Below are positions 28,783 to 56,538 of a stretch of 64,000 nt of DNA, piece by piece. The stretch spans positions 2,252,565 to 2,316,564 of the forward strand of contig JAKZAN010000001.1 in the NCBI GenBank assembly GCA_023053545.1. The letters run 5' to 3'. The translations under genes and the position numbers were made by a program. This stretch comes from Lepidurus packardi (taxonomy: Eukaryota; Arthropoda; Branchiopoda; Notostraca; Triopsidae). The stretch's first letter is position 1. Every line of letters starts with the position of its first letter. Below the pieces are notes generated by a model. That model was not told where the DNA came from and made no database searches. It saw only the letters and a list, made by a program, of their open reading frames with translations.

Positions 28783-30923
28783 ATGGCAAAGTGGTGGTTA
28801 ATGATACAGTGCCTCAGTTTTATGACACTGGCTGCATTAAGCTTTGAACTGTCTGACGACGAGGAAACAACTCAAAAGTACTTAGCCGAATTAAATCCGG
28901 TTTACCTTGTACATGCCAACGCTCAGATGGAAGCTCGATGGGCGTATATCACCAATATTACAGATGAAACGTCCCAAAATGCGGTAAAAAAAAATGAAAC
29001 GAAAATACCTGCAAAACGATAAAAATATATATATTTTTTTAAATCCTTGTATAGCAAACAGCGAATGTTGAATTTGCTGACTGGCAAAAACAAGTTTGGA
29101 TAAATGTGACGCAGTTTGACTCCACAACTTTCCAAGACCCGAAAACCAAACGCGAAATTAAATACTTGAGTATTCTAGGCACTTCTGCCCTGGAAGGCGA
29201 AGATCTGGAAAACGTAACTACAAATTATCCAGAATTGTTAACAATAATAATAATAGTAACAATAATGACAACAAATTTCATAGTTTAACGCACTTGGCAG
29301 TGAAATGGAGAAGGTTTACAGCACAGCTCGAGTTTGTCCCCATAATCGCACTGAAGGACCGTGCGACTTGAATTTGGATCAAGGTTTGATTTTGATTAAC
29401 ATACTAAATTGATGGAAATCTTAAAATTTAAGAAAACAGATTTGACGGAAATTATGGCCAGTTCTACGAATTACGATGAGCTGCTTGATATGTGGGTCCA
29501 ATGGAGAGATGAGGCTGGCAAACCTATTCGTCAAAATTATATTGATTTTGTGGCATTAAACAACAAAGCTGCTAATGCTAATGGTAAAATCTAGGAAAAT
29601 AAGCGACAATTTAAATGTTTACTTTTCAGTCTTAATGTTACAGGCTATTCTAATGCGGGCTCGATGTGGAACGAGTTTTATCTGTACGAAGGTTACAGCG
29701 AGGAAGACTTTAAGAAAGAGATTGAGGAACTATGGACAGCAGTGAAACCACTTTACCTCCAATTGTACTCGTACGTTCGGAGAATAATGAGCGAGAAAGT
29801 GTACCCTGCCAACGTGAGCCGAACTGATCCTTTGCCTGCCCATATCTTAGGTAGATTTTTTTACGCATTTTGTTGACTTGAGTTTCTACAACCTTGTCTG
29901 ACAGTATTGTAACTAAAACGAACAAACGGGCGAGAAAATTTCTCTTTCTTACTTTGCCTTCACTTCATTTGAAAAATGCAAATTAATATTTCCACTTATG
30001 CAAAAAAAAAACAAATTTGGAATTTGGAAGTAGTCATCCCGTAGATATTATTTTAGCCTATTTTTAGAAAAAGTTGCAAGCAAATTGACTTACGAGGTTA
30101 TAAAGTTATCGTAGCACACACAACCTGGGCGTCTTCTTGCGGTAGCTAGGGTGCAATAGAGTAAGCAATAGGGGCGACATAATAAGTTCTTGTCTTTCTA
30201 AATAGAGTTGTTATTAAACTTAGAATTGAAGAAGGCATTCACTTACGTTTATAGGAGACATGTGGGCACAGTCTTGGGTAAACATTGCGCCCCTGGTCTT
30301 GCCCTATAAAGCTGATCCTATCGATGCCACTCCAGCCATGATTGAACAGGTATTTTAAAAAGATAACTTTAAAGACTCGCACTAGAATTTTTTTTATCAG
30401 GGTTACAACGCTACGACTATGTTCAAAACATCCGAAAGTTTTTTTACTGGCTTGGGTTTGGACACAATGACCGATATATTTTGGAATAAAAGCTTAATAA
30501 CGCGTCCAGCAGATGGAACTGAAGTTGAATGCCATGCTTCATCGGAAGATTTCTTTAAAACTGACGACTTTCGGTAAATTGAATTAACTAGTATTCTCAA
30601 AAAATTTTCCCAATTTCAGAAAAGTGCGCAAATTTTAGTTATTATATTTAATTCATTAACTAACCTAGTAATGTAATAAATAAGAACAGTCAACGGCTAA
30701 GAAATATGATTTGATACTAAATATTTATCCATAGGATCAAAATGTGCACTAATATCAATATGGAAGACTTGATTGTTATTCACCATGAAATGGGGCACAT
30801 AACTTACTTCATGCAGTATGAAGACCAACATTGGGTTTTTCGTAACGGTGCTAATCCCGGTATGAAATGGAAAAAATTCAGTTAAATACACATATTAATA
30901 ACCTTGCCCCTTTCTTAACCTCC

Positions 30924-30956
<33 letters not shown>

Positions 30957-32188
30957 ATAGGATTCCACGAAGCCATTGGCGATTGTTTGGCATTGTCAGT
31001 AGCGACACCAGCTCACTTGCAAAAGATCGATTTGCTGCCAGACACTGATAACGATAATTTCACAATTACACCCCTGTTCGACAACTTGCCAGATTTGCCG
31101 GCCAATATGAGCCCGACCGACTTTAACTACATGATGAAGCAAGCGTTAGACAAGGCAGGGAATTTTACTTATTTTTTGGATAGTTTTTTAACATGTAATA
31201 TTAGTAAGTCATTTTGATAGTCAGTTAACTTCTTTCTGTATCATAGTTTTTTAGTATTTAAAAATAATTACAGCAAACTTTAAATTTAACTTAACCGTCA
31301 TTCTAGATTGTCTTTCTACCATTCGGCTACCTGATGGACAAATGGCGCTGGGGAGTGTTCGACGGTTCTACTGACAATAGCAACTTAAACGCCGATTGGT
31401 GGAAACTTCGCCTCGACTTGCAAGGTCTGTTGCCACCTGTTGAACGTACGGAAAACGATTTCGATCCCGGCGCCAAATTTCACATTCCCGCCAATGTGGA
31501 GTACATCCGGTAAGAGTTTGACAAATCGTAGAAGTTTAATCCTTCTAATTCTATATTTTACTGACTTGGAATTGGATCTATAGATACTTTGTGAGCTATA
31601 TTGTCCAATTTCAATTCTACGAAGCCATGTGCAAAGCCGCGGGGCAGTACAACCCTACCGATCCCCAAAAACCGTTATACAAATGTGACTTTGACGGCAG
31701 CACAGCTGCAGGCGACTTGCTCAAGTAGAGTTGCTGACCTTCTTTCACTAAAAATAAGCTTTCACCTCTTAACTATCTCATATTTTGAAATCCTAACAGG
31801 GCTATGTTAAAACCGGGATTTTCCGAACCTTGGCCTGATGTGTTATATAACATGACCGGTTCCAGGAAAATGAACGCCCAATCCATTATCAACTACTTTG
31901 CACCGTTATATCAATGGCTTCAAGAGGCCAATAAACTTTCCGACGAATGCGTTGGCTGGGAAGGTGAAATAATCATAATAATAGTTTAGAAATTGGGATA
32001 CTTAAAAAAGGAATAAACACTCTACTCACGTTTCATCTCGTGCAGGTTGCGTTTATAAAGATGACACGATCCCAGTCATCGTGGGAATTATTTTGGCCAT
32101 CTTGGTAGTCATCGTTGTCATTGGGTATTTCGTCGGAAGAGCCAGAACCCGCTCATCAGTGTCTGAAAGCACTGAAACACTTCCTTAA
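28783..32188 (+). CDS. Membrane-anchored single-domain angiotensin-converting enzyme
   Basis: Thirteen exons: 28783-28983, 29055-29213, 29284-29383, 29440-29583, 29644-29850, 30255-30349, 30401-30573, 30735-30859, 30961-31154, 31307-31509, 31584-31724, 31800-31963, 32046-32188; 2049 nt, 682 aa. It is a zinc dipeptidyl carboxypeptidase of the M2 family, removing C-terminal dipeptides from extracellular peptides. The zinc site is HEMGH at residues 377-381 with the third ligand E405 in FHEAIGD, exactly 24 residues after the second His. The blocks [10 protein letters not shown] and [10 protein letters not shown] carry family substrate and transition-state residues. An N-terminal signal peptide (residues 1-20) and a C-terminal membrane helix (about 644-666) followed by a short RARTRSS tail make it a type I ectoenzyme. 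Intron 9 begins with GC. Intron 8 has a 23-nt poly(C) just before its acceptor. Confidence 0.95.
30922..30954 (+). repeat. C23-A10 tract next to the ACE exon 9 acceptor
   Basis: Twenty-three C residues followed by ten A residues end only four bases before the AG of intron 8. The C run takes the place of the usual polypyrimidine tract. Confidence 0.9.
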
Positions 32189-33286
32189 ACCCTAAGCACT
32201 TGAAATATTCTAAGAAAATTCAAAATTAGATATAAATTTAAAATACCCCAAAATATTGCTTAGAAATATTTCATGTATTCCTTGTTATATATGGTGTAAA
32301 CGCTACAGTTACTAAAATTGTCAAAGGCTCTAAATTTAAATGCATTTCATTCTAAATTTAAGAACTCTTTGTAAAAAAAAGTTTAAAGGTTAATTTTGTC
32401 ATTCTATTAAAAATCTTTTGTAGAATTCCTTCAAAGATTAATATTTGTCAAGAAATTTCCCACTAAATTAATTACCAGGTAATTACACGTATCGTCTGAT
32501 ACGTGTTGTCTGGAAATGCCCGGTATAAGATACAACGAAGATACGGGAATTGCATTTGAAAGTGAAAGCGTTTTTGAAGTTGGTCAAACAAAACACCTGT
32601 CAGACCAGATCATTAGTCACAAGGAGGGCAATACACTTCAAACTACGACGAACGAGAGAAAGGCATATCCCCATATTAAACTTAAAAATCTGATGTTTAG
32701 AAAAAAAAATAGTGGGGTGCGGTTTCTTTCACTTTCACTTGAAAAGGGCATTCGACTATCGACTTGCGCCCAATCTGTCTGTCTCTTTTGTCTCGCTCGT
32801 CTCTCCCATCGCTTTCTAATTACCCAGCACCACACATCCTTAGCCCAAACGTGGAAGATCCTCTCAAACCGACCTCAATAATGTATTTTAGAGCGCGTCC
32901 GCAGCTGCTTAAGCTTCGAGATTGCGTAAACTTAAAAAAAAAATTCCTTTCTCTCTTACCCACCAAAACGAAAACATCTCAGAATCCCAATTGCGACCGA
33001 CTTTTTGTTTACTGCTACTTAACACATATAACGAAGAAGCATATTTTCAAGATATAACAAAACCGCAAGTCACATCAGGCAGAACCTGTCTGGTTTGGAA
33101 AATTAAAAGCCACCGCCAAAGGGACCCAATATATAGCCACGCCTATACTTTCCTAGCCTAGAAATACGGCGAGCTCAAGCTCCTCAGCTTCAGTTGTAAC
33201 TTTGAAGCTTACAATTACTCACAAAGTGTGAATACACATCCTAGTTTTTTTTATATCCGTTGACATTTTTTTAAGAAACTAAAATA
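32189..33286. other. ACE 3' UTR and promoter region of reeler gene 1
   Basis: AT-rich sequence after the ACE stop includes an ATTAAA near 32408 as a possible polyadenylation signal and direct CTAAATTTAA repeats. A TATATA box candidate at 33130-33135 lies about 155 bases before the reeler ATG. Confidence 0.45.
33130..33135 (+). promoter_or_regulatory. Candidate TATA box of reeler gene 1
   Basis: AATATATAG precedes CCACGCC. A start site some 30 bases downstream would leave a 5' UTR of about 125 bases before the ATG at 33287. Inferred from motif and position. Confidence 0.4.
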
Positions 33287-35067
33287 ATGTTGGCTAAGGG
33301 ATTTCTGTGGGCGGGGCTTATCGTCGGGGTCGTGTGGGCGTTCCCTAATGGCGGTCCCATTGACGCTTGCGTCAAATCCAAACCGAATCAACCCAACCAT
33401 GGTCAAACACCACCACAATCTCAAAACACACTACCGTACTTGGTGGAAGCTTCCAAAAGTTCTTATCGACCAAATGATGTGATTACAGGTAAAAATCATT
33501 TCCACTTATTTACAATTTCTCCCTTTCCAGAACAATTGACACCAAAAGCACGATATTTGATTTTGAAAGAATTACTCATTTCGTTTCAAATTTTTGTGAA
33601 CCGACGGTCACACGTTATTGGCATATAAACTTGAGACCGTGACGTCACAAGGGAGTCATAGCGTGGCATACAGCGCCTGTTACCATGGTTACTGTTTATT
33701 TCAAGCTTCAAAGCCATGCGATCTTTTATTTTCTAAGTTTCTTATCTAGTGGCTTAATTGCTACGTTCGGCATGATGGAAAGACAAATACCACAAAAACA
33801 AGACTTTTTGTTCTATTTTTAAGATGATGTTCTTATTACCCTTTAAGAAATGTATGTTAAAAAAACCCGTCGCGTGACTTTACGGTTTCCTTCTCCGTTC
33901 CCACCATGTTGACAAAGTCACCTTCACGCTCACAAAACTTCCGCATTTTCACTTTCCTTCCCGTCTTTTTCCATTTCAAAAGTTCAAAACCACGAACCTT
34001 ACAACTCACGCTATAGTAACAATGAAATTCCCGAACAATGAAAAGGTTCTTTTGCAGTTGCATATTGTGCAACAGTCTAAAGAGAAGCACAACTGCAAAC
34101 TATAAACCTCAAAACACTGTCATAGTTCAATACTGTAAATTTTTAAATTACACCTTCGAAATTATACATTCTAAATAGAAATCATGCATTCTCTTAAAAA
34201 ACTTGAACAAAGAGTCAACGAAACTGTAGGTCAAGAGAAGAACAAAAAACGAATAAGAGATGCTCAACACGTGTATGTTTATTTATTTTACGACTCAGAA
34301 ATAATAGACGAAACTTAACATCGGCAGAGCAGAAGTATCACAACCTTGTGGGACACCACATGCAACGTTCTCTTTGTACTTTTACGTGCTTCGAAAAACC
34401 CATCTTTGACTTTCACCATCCCGGAATTCTCTCTCAACTACAGTTACGTTATCTGTTCAACGTCCCTGGTCCGCAAGATTTACAATGAATACACATGGGA
34501 CTGGAAAGCAATCCACAAGTTTGCTTAAAATGTACATGCTGAATCATCTTCCAAGCTCTAAAGTTGTTGATTATCTTAGAACTGTGAATTACCCAAGTTA
34601 AATCTATATAAAAAACCGAAAATATACATACAATTTTGTCATTTACTTTTGAAACAGTGACGATCCGGGCCACTCAACAAGACACGCCCTTCAAGGGTTT
34701 CTTCTTCCAAGGAAGAGACGAGCAATCCAATGAATGGATTGGCGAGTTTGAACAGAGTGAGGAAGCCAAATCGTATGCCGAATGCTCAGCAGTGACTCAT
34801 ACCAAGAACAGGCCTAAAGACGTGATCACCCTCGTTTGGCACGCCCCTCCCAATCGCTCCGGTACTGTTTACTTCGTGTAAGTATTGGAAATAATGCCTA
34901 TAAAAAAAATTAAAAGAAAAACGTTTGTTTACTATTATTACTTAATTAGTTTACCTTCATTGGTTTTATGGAATTATTAATTGCAGTTATCATGATTGTG
35001 CAGGGGATCTGTTGTGGAATCTTACAACAAGTTCTGGTCTGACGTGGTAGCTCATCCGGGTCAATAA
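33287..35067 (+). CDS. Reeler-domain secreted protein 1 (Hdd11/putative defense protein-like)
   Basis: Exons 33287-33488, 34658-34877, 35004-35067; 486 nt, 161 aa. A signal peptide of about 18 residues (hydrophobic to VVWAFP) leads into a single reeler domain: LPYLVEAS, SSYRPNDVI, then FKGFFFQGRD, IGEFEQ, AECSAVTHT and VTLVWHAPPN-type residues, ending in the VVESYNKFW helix. Two cysteines (one after the signal, one before SAVTHT) are the likely disulphide pair. Insect relatives are induced in haemolymph on infection, but the molecular role is unclear. The first intron is 1.17 kb and carries a dispersed repeat. It is the tandem paralogue of the gene at 35687, with the same intron phases (1, then 2). 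Confidence 0.9.
33612..33830 (+). repeat. Dispersed repeat family copy B inside reeler gene 1 intron 1
   Basis: It contains TTATTGGCATATAAACTTGA, TGACGTCAC, GTTACCATGGTTACTGTTTA and a downstream TTCTATTTTTAA, in the same order as copies A, C and D. Confidence 0.65.
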
Positions 35068-35686
35068 GTATTGCCTCCGAAAATGTCCATCTAAATCGAA
35101 GCTGTGCTTCCTTTTCTTGATCACAGAGAATGTATATCTACAGATTTAAATGAAACTGAAAGAAGTTTAATTGACTTCTAAATGGAAATCTATATGGCAA
35201 TGAAAAATTTACTCTACTCCCATTACCTTGTAGAAAAATCCTACAGGAAAACCCAAAACGAATCTCACACTAAGAAATACAAGTTTGACATTCTGTTTTG
35301 TAAAGTCCAAATTTAAGCGTACCATTTTACAAATTTAATATGCGAAACTCATCGTATCCGGGTTAATCCCAGAAAACTTTCCGCTTTTCCCCCAGGTAAC
35401 AACGATTCCATGTTGTAGAACTGTTGACAGAAGGATCACGAAACTAACCTTGAAGCGAGAGAAATTTAACCTTTCACCTGATAAAACACTTCCTTTCTAC
35501 CTTCTAGTTGTGAAATACAACTAAAACGGGACCCAAACACGGAGAAAACGGATTGTAGGCGAAGTGGGAGGAGCTCTGACTGGGTTATATAAAGTGAAGC
35601 TTGGCCAAAACTTTTGTCATTCACTCGGCGTCTGTTGTTAAGTTGTTATACTCCCTACATAAACGACAAAGAAGTTGTGCAACGTC
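35068..35686 (+). promoter_or_regulatory. Intergenic spacer with TATA box of reeler gene 2
   Basis: A 0.6-kb spacer between the reeler paralogues. TATATAAA at 35586-35593 is followed about 30 bases later by GTCATTCACT, a plausible initiator, giving a 5' UTR of about 70 bases. No exon is seen in the rest. Confidence 0.6.
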
Positions 35687-36829
35687 ATGGCAGTTCATTG
35701 CTCCCTTCTTTTGGCCTTTTTCTCGCTGGCAATTCTTCTAGGGCCTAGCAATGCTTTCAGGAGTGGGGCGCCGAGCATAGTTTGTAATAATGGAGGCACA
35801 CCTTTGCACTTAGCAACCTCATCCCAATCAGCCAGATCTCTTCCGTATATCGTTTCCGCGTCCAGTAGCGTCTACCAACCTAACGGAATCATCACAGGTA
35901 AGTTAACTGATAAACTGATACTCCGTATACACTTAAAAACTTAAAAGCTTAAAAGCGAAGAATGATTTTTTGACAAACGAAGAATGATTAAGAAAGATCC
36001 TGAAAGGACGAAAATATTTCAGTTTTATTGTGAATGACCCTTCATGAACTATTAAGGTTTACGAGACCAAGACGCACAGTGGTCTTATTTTACGAATTTT
36101 TTTTCTTAAAACGTTTGAATTCTGCTTGTCCTTGAAACAAAAATGTCACTAGATTTTTTGTCGAATTTTTAAACGTAGTTATCATTGCTGTACTTTGTTG
36201 TATTTTAATAGTGCCTTCTTTTTATGTCATAGTGTCAATTCAGGCGAGCGGAAAGCCTTTTAAAGGTTTCTTTGTCCAAGCGTTCGATGCGTCGACCAAT
36301 CAGCATATTGGATACTTTGAAGATTCACCTGTGGCTCACGCCTTGAACGACGGCTGTTCCGGAGTAACTCATACGGGCAATGATTTCAAGAAGTCCGTCA
36401 CTCTGATATGGCACGCCCCTCCCAATCTTACTGGCAACGTCCGTTTCGTGTAAGTTTGAAAGGTTTCCTAAACCTTTGTAATTTTATAATTACAAAGTTC
36501 ATAATTATTTTATATTTTTTAAAGTACCCACGGCAGTACGTTGATACTCATTTAAACTCAATTAAATGGGATTCCATTTTTTAATTTATTAGTTGGATTT
36601 TAATTTTGTTTCATTTTTTTTTTTACTTTTCTCAACCATTCAATTTCAATTGAATTCCAACTAAATTTCAACCTAGATTCTATCTAAAATTTTTTACTAG
36701 ATTGTATCTAGTAAATTCTTAATATAACGTATATTTACCAAGTACTTTACTGTTTTCTCTTCGTCTAGGGCTACGGTACTGGAAGGTTATCGCACGTATT
36801 GGACCAAGATTGTGGCTCGCGCTCCTTGA
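35687..36829 (+). CDS. Reeler-domain secreted protein 2 (Hdd11/putative defense protein-like)
   Basis: Exons 35687-35897, 36233-36449, 36769-36829; 489 nt, 162 aa. The signal peptide reaches about residue 24 (GPSNAF), then the reeler core: LPYIVSASSSVYQPNGIIT, PFKGFFVQAFDA, IGYFED, GCSGVTHT, VTLIWHAPPNLTGNVRFV and a final VLEGYRTYW helix. It is predicted secreted and acts outside the cell; its ligand is unknown. The structure is colinear with the upstream paralogue, exon for exon and phase for phase, so the pair arose by tandem duplication. The sequence WHAPPN is identical in both while the N-terminal segments have diverged strongly. A good TATA box precedes it. Confidence 0.92.
36693..36715. 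repeat. Perfect 10-bp inverted repeat in reeler gene 2 intron 2
   Basis: TTTACTAGAT and ATCTAGTAAA are separated by TGT. The surrounding intron holds further CTAGAT-like and AATTGAATT-like words. Confidence 0.7.
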
Positions 36830-39459
36830 AGTTCCTACTTTTGTCTTTGACGACGTTTTTAAAATGATGAATTTTTTTTAACTTATTGTAAATAACTAGA
36901 CTATTTCCCTTTGGATTTGTCAGAGCCATTATTTTCCAAACCAAATACACTACATTATTCTTAAATCTTGAGGCAAAAAATGGCGAATCACACTTTTTTT
37001 TTGTCAATGGTCAAGAAACAAACTCAAACTTCGATATACATACCAACTAGTTCTACATTTTTTTCTTATTTAAATCTCACGCTATTTTCCGTTGGGTTTG
37101 AAAAATTCCCATTTTCCGCTCACGTTCTCAATAATAAATGGAGATTTTTGTTTTTTAAGGTTTGTTTTGCCAGTAGTTCTTAAGTTTTTAATTATAACTT
37201 TGAGAGACAACAACTGGTCACGTCAACAAGGAGAAAGTGAACTGCTGTGAGAAGATTATTAAAATACTTATGCAACACTTGTTTCTTGTTCCCTACAATT
37301 TCAACCGGTTTCGGAGAAAAATTTCTTGGGGGGGAGGAGCCAATTGCCGGGGTTGAAATGCTAAAAAAAAAATAGAAAAAAAACTATTCGACTGGATTTA
37401 TGGTTTTCTCTTTTCTTAATTTCGTGAATAACAACGTTTTTTGGAGACGGGGCGGGGCTTACAGTGGGTAGTGGCTGGAGGGAGGGAGGAAAAACGACGT
37501 GCAAAGATATGTAAGTGGAAAGACTTAAAGATTTCCGTCTAATTAATGAGCATTGGCACGTCTGCACAAAAAAGTAAGTCCAGCTAAATCTTCGAGGAGC
37601 TTTTTTCGCAAAGGATTGTCTTTGGATAAACGGGACTTAAAACGCAAATACATTTTTGTTCGCCAAAAAAAAATAAAAAAAGAAAGAAACTTCTGTACCT
37701 GTTGCGATTGTCTCTTAACGCAATATCTTTGCTGAATTATTTGACGATTTTCAAGAATAATCAATACTACGACTAGAACCCAAACAAAATATACAAAAGA
37801 AACAAAAATCGAACTTCACCAATTACAAAAATTACTTCCTATTCAAATCCCAAAAAAATTGAGCACAAACTCTACATTTAAAAATAAACTGTAGATTTGA
37901 TGTTAATTCCACTTTCTTAGTTTCCCTTTCAATTTCTCCAAACAGATCAAAGCGACTCAACTGTGCCGAACAAAAAAGAATCCTTTTAACAAATGAATAA
38001 TAGTTTTTGAACGAAATTTTTCTTTAAAAAACAAATCCCCTTTTGAAACACATGACCCTGTTTGAGAATAAGGCTGAGGAAAAATTTGTCACTAGAAAAA
38101 AAAAAAGGATGGGCGAGTCCAAAAAGAAAAATTTGGGAAAGGCAATTACTTAATAAATTTTAATGTCTGAAATTAGTTCTACTTATTTGGTAAGTTGAAT
38201 TAATGCACATCGAATCCAAAAATTGCTTAGATAAAAAAAATTCATGGAGAAAAGTGTGGGGGCGGGGTATTTTAAAACGTGTTGAAAATGTGGTGAAATA
38301 TTGCACTTCGTGAAATAAGTTTTTTTCTTAACTTTTTTTTAATAGAAAAAAAGCCATCGCACATTTCATGTGGTTTTGTCTTATGTTTGGATTTTTGCTT
38401 AGTTCGAAATCTCTACGGGGCTTTTTGGCACACGAGTGGCACAACGCTTCAATAAAGCTGCCGGTGTCTTATTTGTCTTCACATAAGATCATCAGTTATG
38501 TTTAGTTCTCTACAAAAAGAATTCAAAATAGCCCAGTGTTGTTTTTTCCAGGGGGAACTGACACACAAAAAGAAAACTATGTAAAAAAAATGCATGCACG
38601 TAACTTGCTAAACCAACGCTAGACAATGACTAGAAAAAAAATTGCAAAAGATGGTTTGTTTTTGGCTCCGCCCCTTCAGTCCTGCCTTCTTCTTCTCCCA
38701 AGTCAATTTTTCCTTTAATTCTTTCCCATTCCTTTTGGTTCCGGTGAGCAGAAACCATTATTGCCACTGATAGAAGCGAGATAGATCAACTATCTCTAAG
38801 CGTTTCTTTGGTCTCTTTAAAAAACTATAAAAAAAACTCAAGGTCACTCCAATTTTACTCTAGGTTACTGAAGGGTACCAGATGATACCTCAGTTTACCA
38901 CCCAGGGTACTCTTATCACACACAACCTTTTTGAACCTATGTCTCTCCTCCTTGTTTTGTTTTCTTAAGAGTCACACATCCCTTTGATATGTATAATTCT
39001 TGAAAAAACCTTCGCTGAAATTACTGTCTTGCTCAAAGCTGACCAACACCTGTCTTCTCCCCGCCTCTTTTCAACAAAAGTCTTAAAAAGAAGTCCTAGA
39101 ATACCACACATGCACACAGTTTTCGAACCCCGCCTCCTATTTTGTAAACAAAGATACCAGACCTTCGTTTTCTCATTTTTTTCTTTTGCTCTGACTATTG
39201 GTTGCATAAAAAGTATCCCTAGCCGCTGTCTCTTACGCCATCTGCCGCTCGGATTTGGCACTGCAAGCCTCTTCTATCACCCAAAATGCCGAAAAAACAC
39301 ACACACACAAAAGAATACCGGGACAATAACAAGGTTTCACAACGCGAGAAATGAGTAGTTGTTTTTCCTTTTTTCCGCAAGAAAAAAAATTATCGGCAAA
39401 ATTCACCACGTTTGGCGTCAAGTTTTGTAACTTTTTTGTTTCTATTTTTTTTGGGAGGT
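36830..39459. other. Convergent intergenic region between reeler gene 2 and mub
   Basis: About 2.6 kb of AT-rich DNA with many A runs and no supported exon. It must contain the 3' UTRs of both convergent genes. An AATAAA at 37134 could serve reeler gene 2, though it is 300 bases past the stop. Confidence 0.5.

Positions 39460-56538
<17,079 letters not shown>

Noticed and set aside
31155..31217. Read-through of ACE exon 9 past 31154 to a stop at 31217
   Set aside because: It would lose conserved blocks that continue in frame at 31307; the GC-AG splice restores them exactly.
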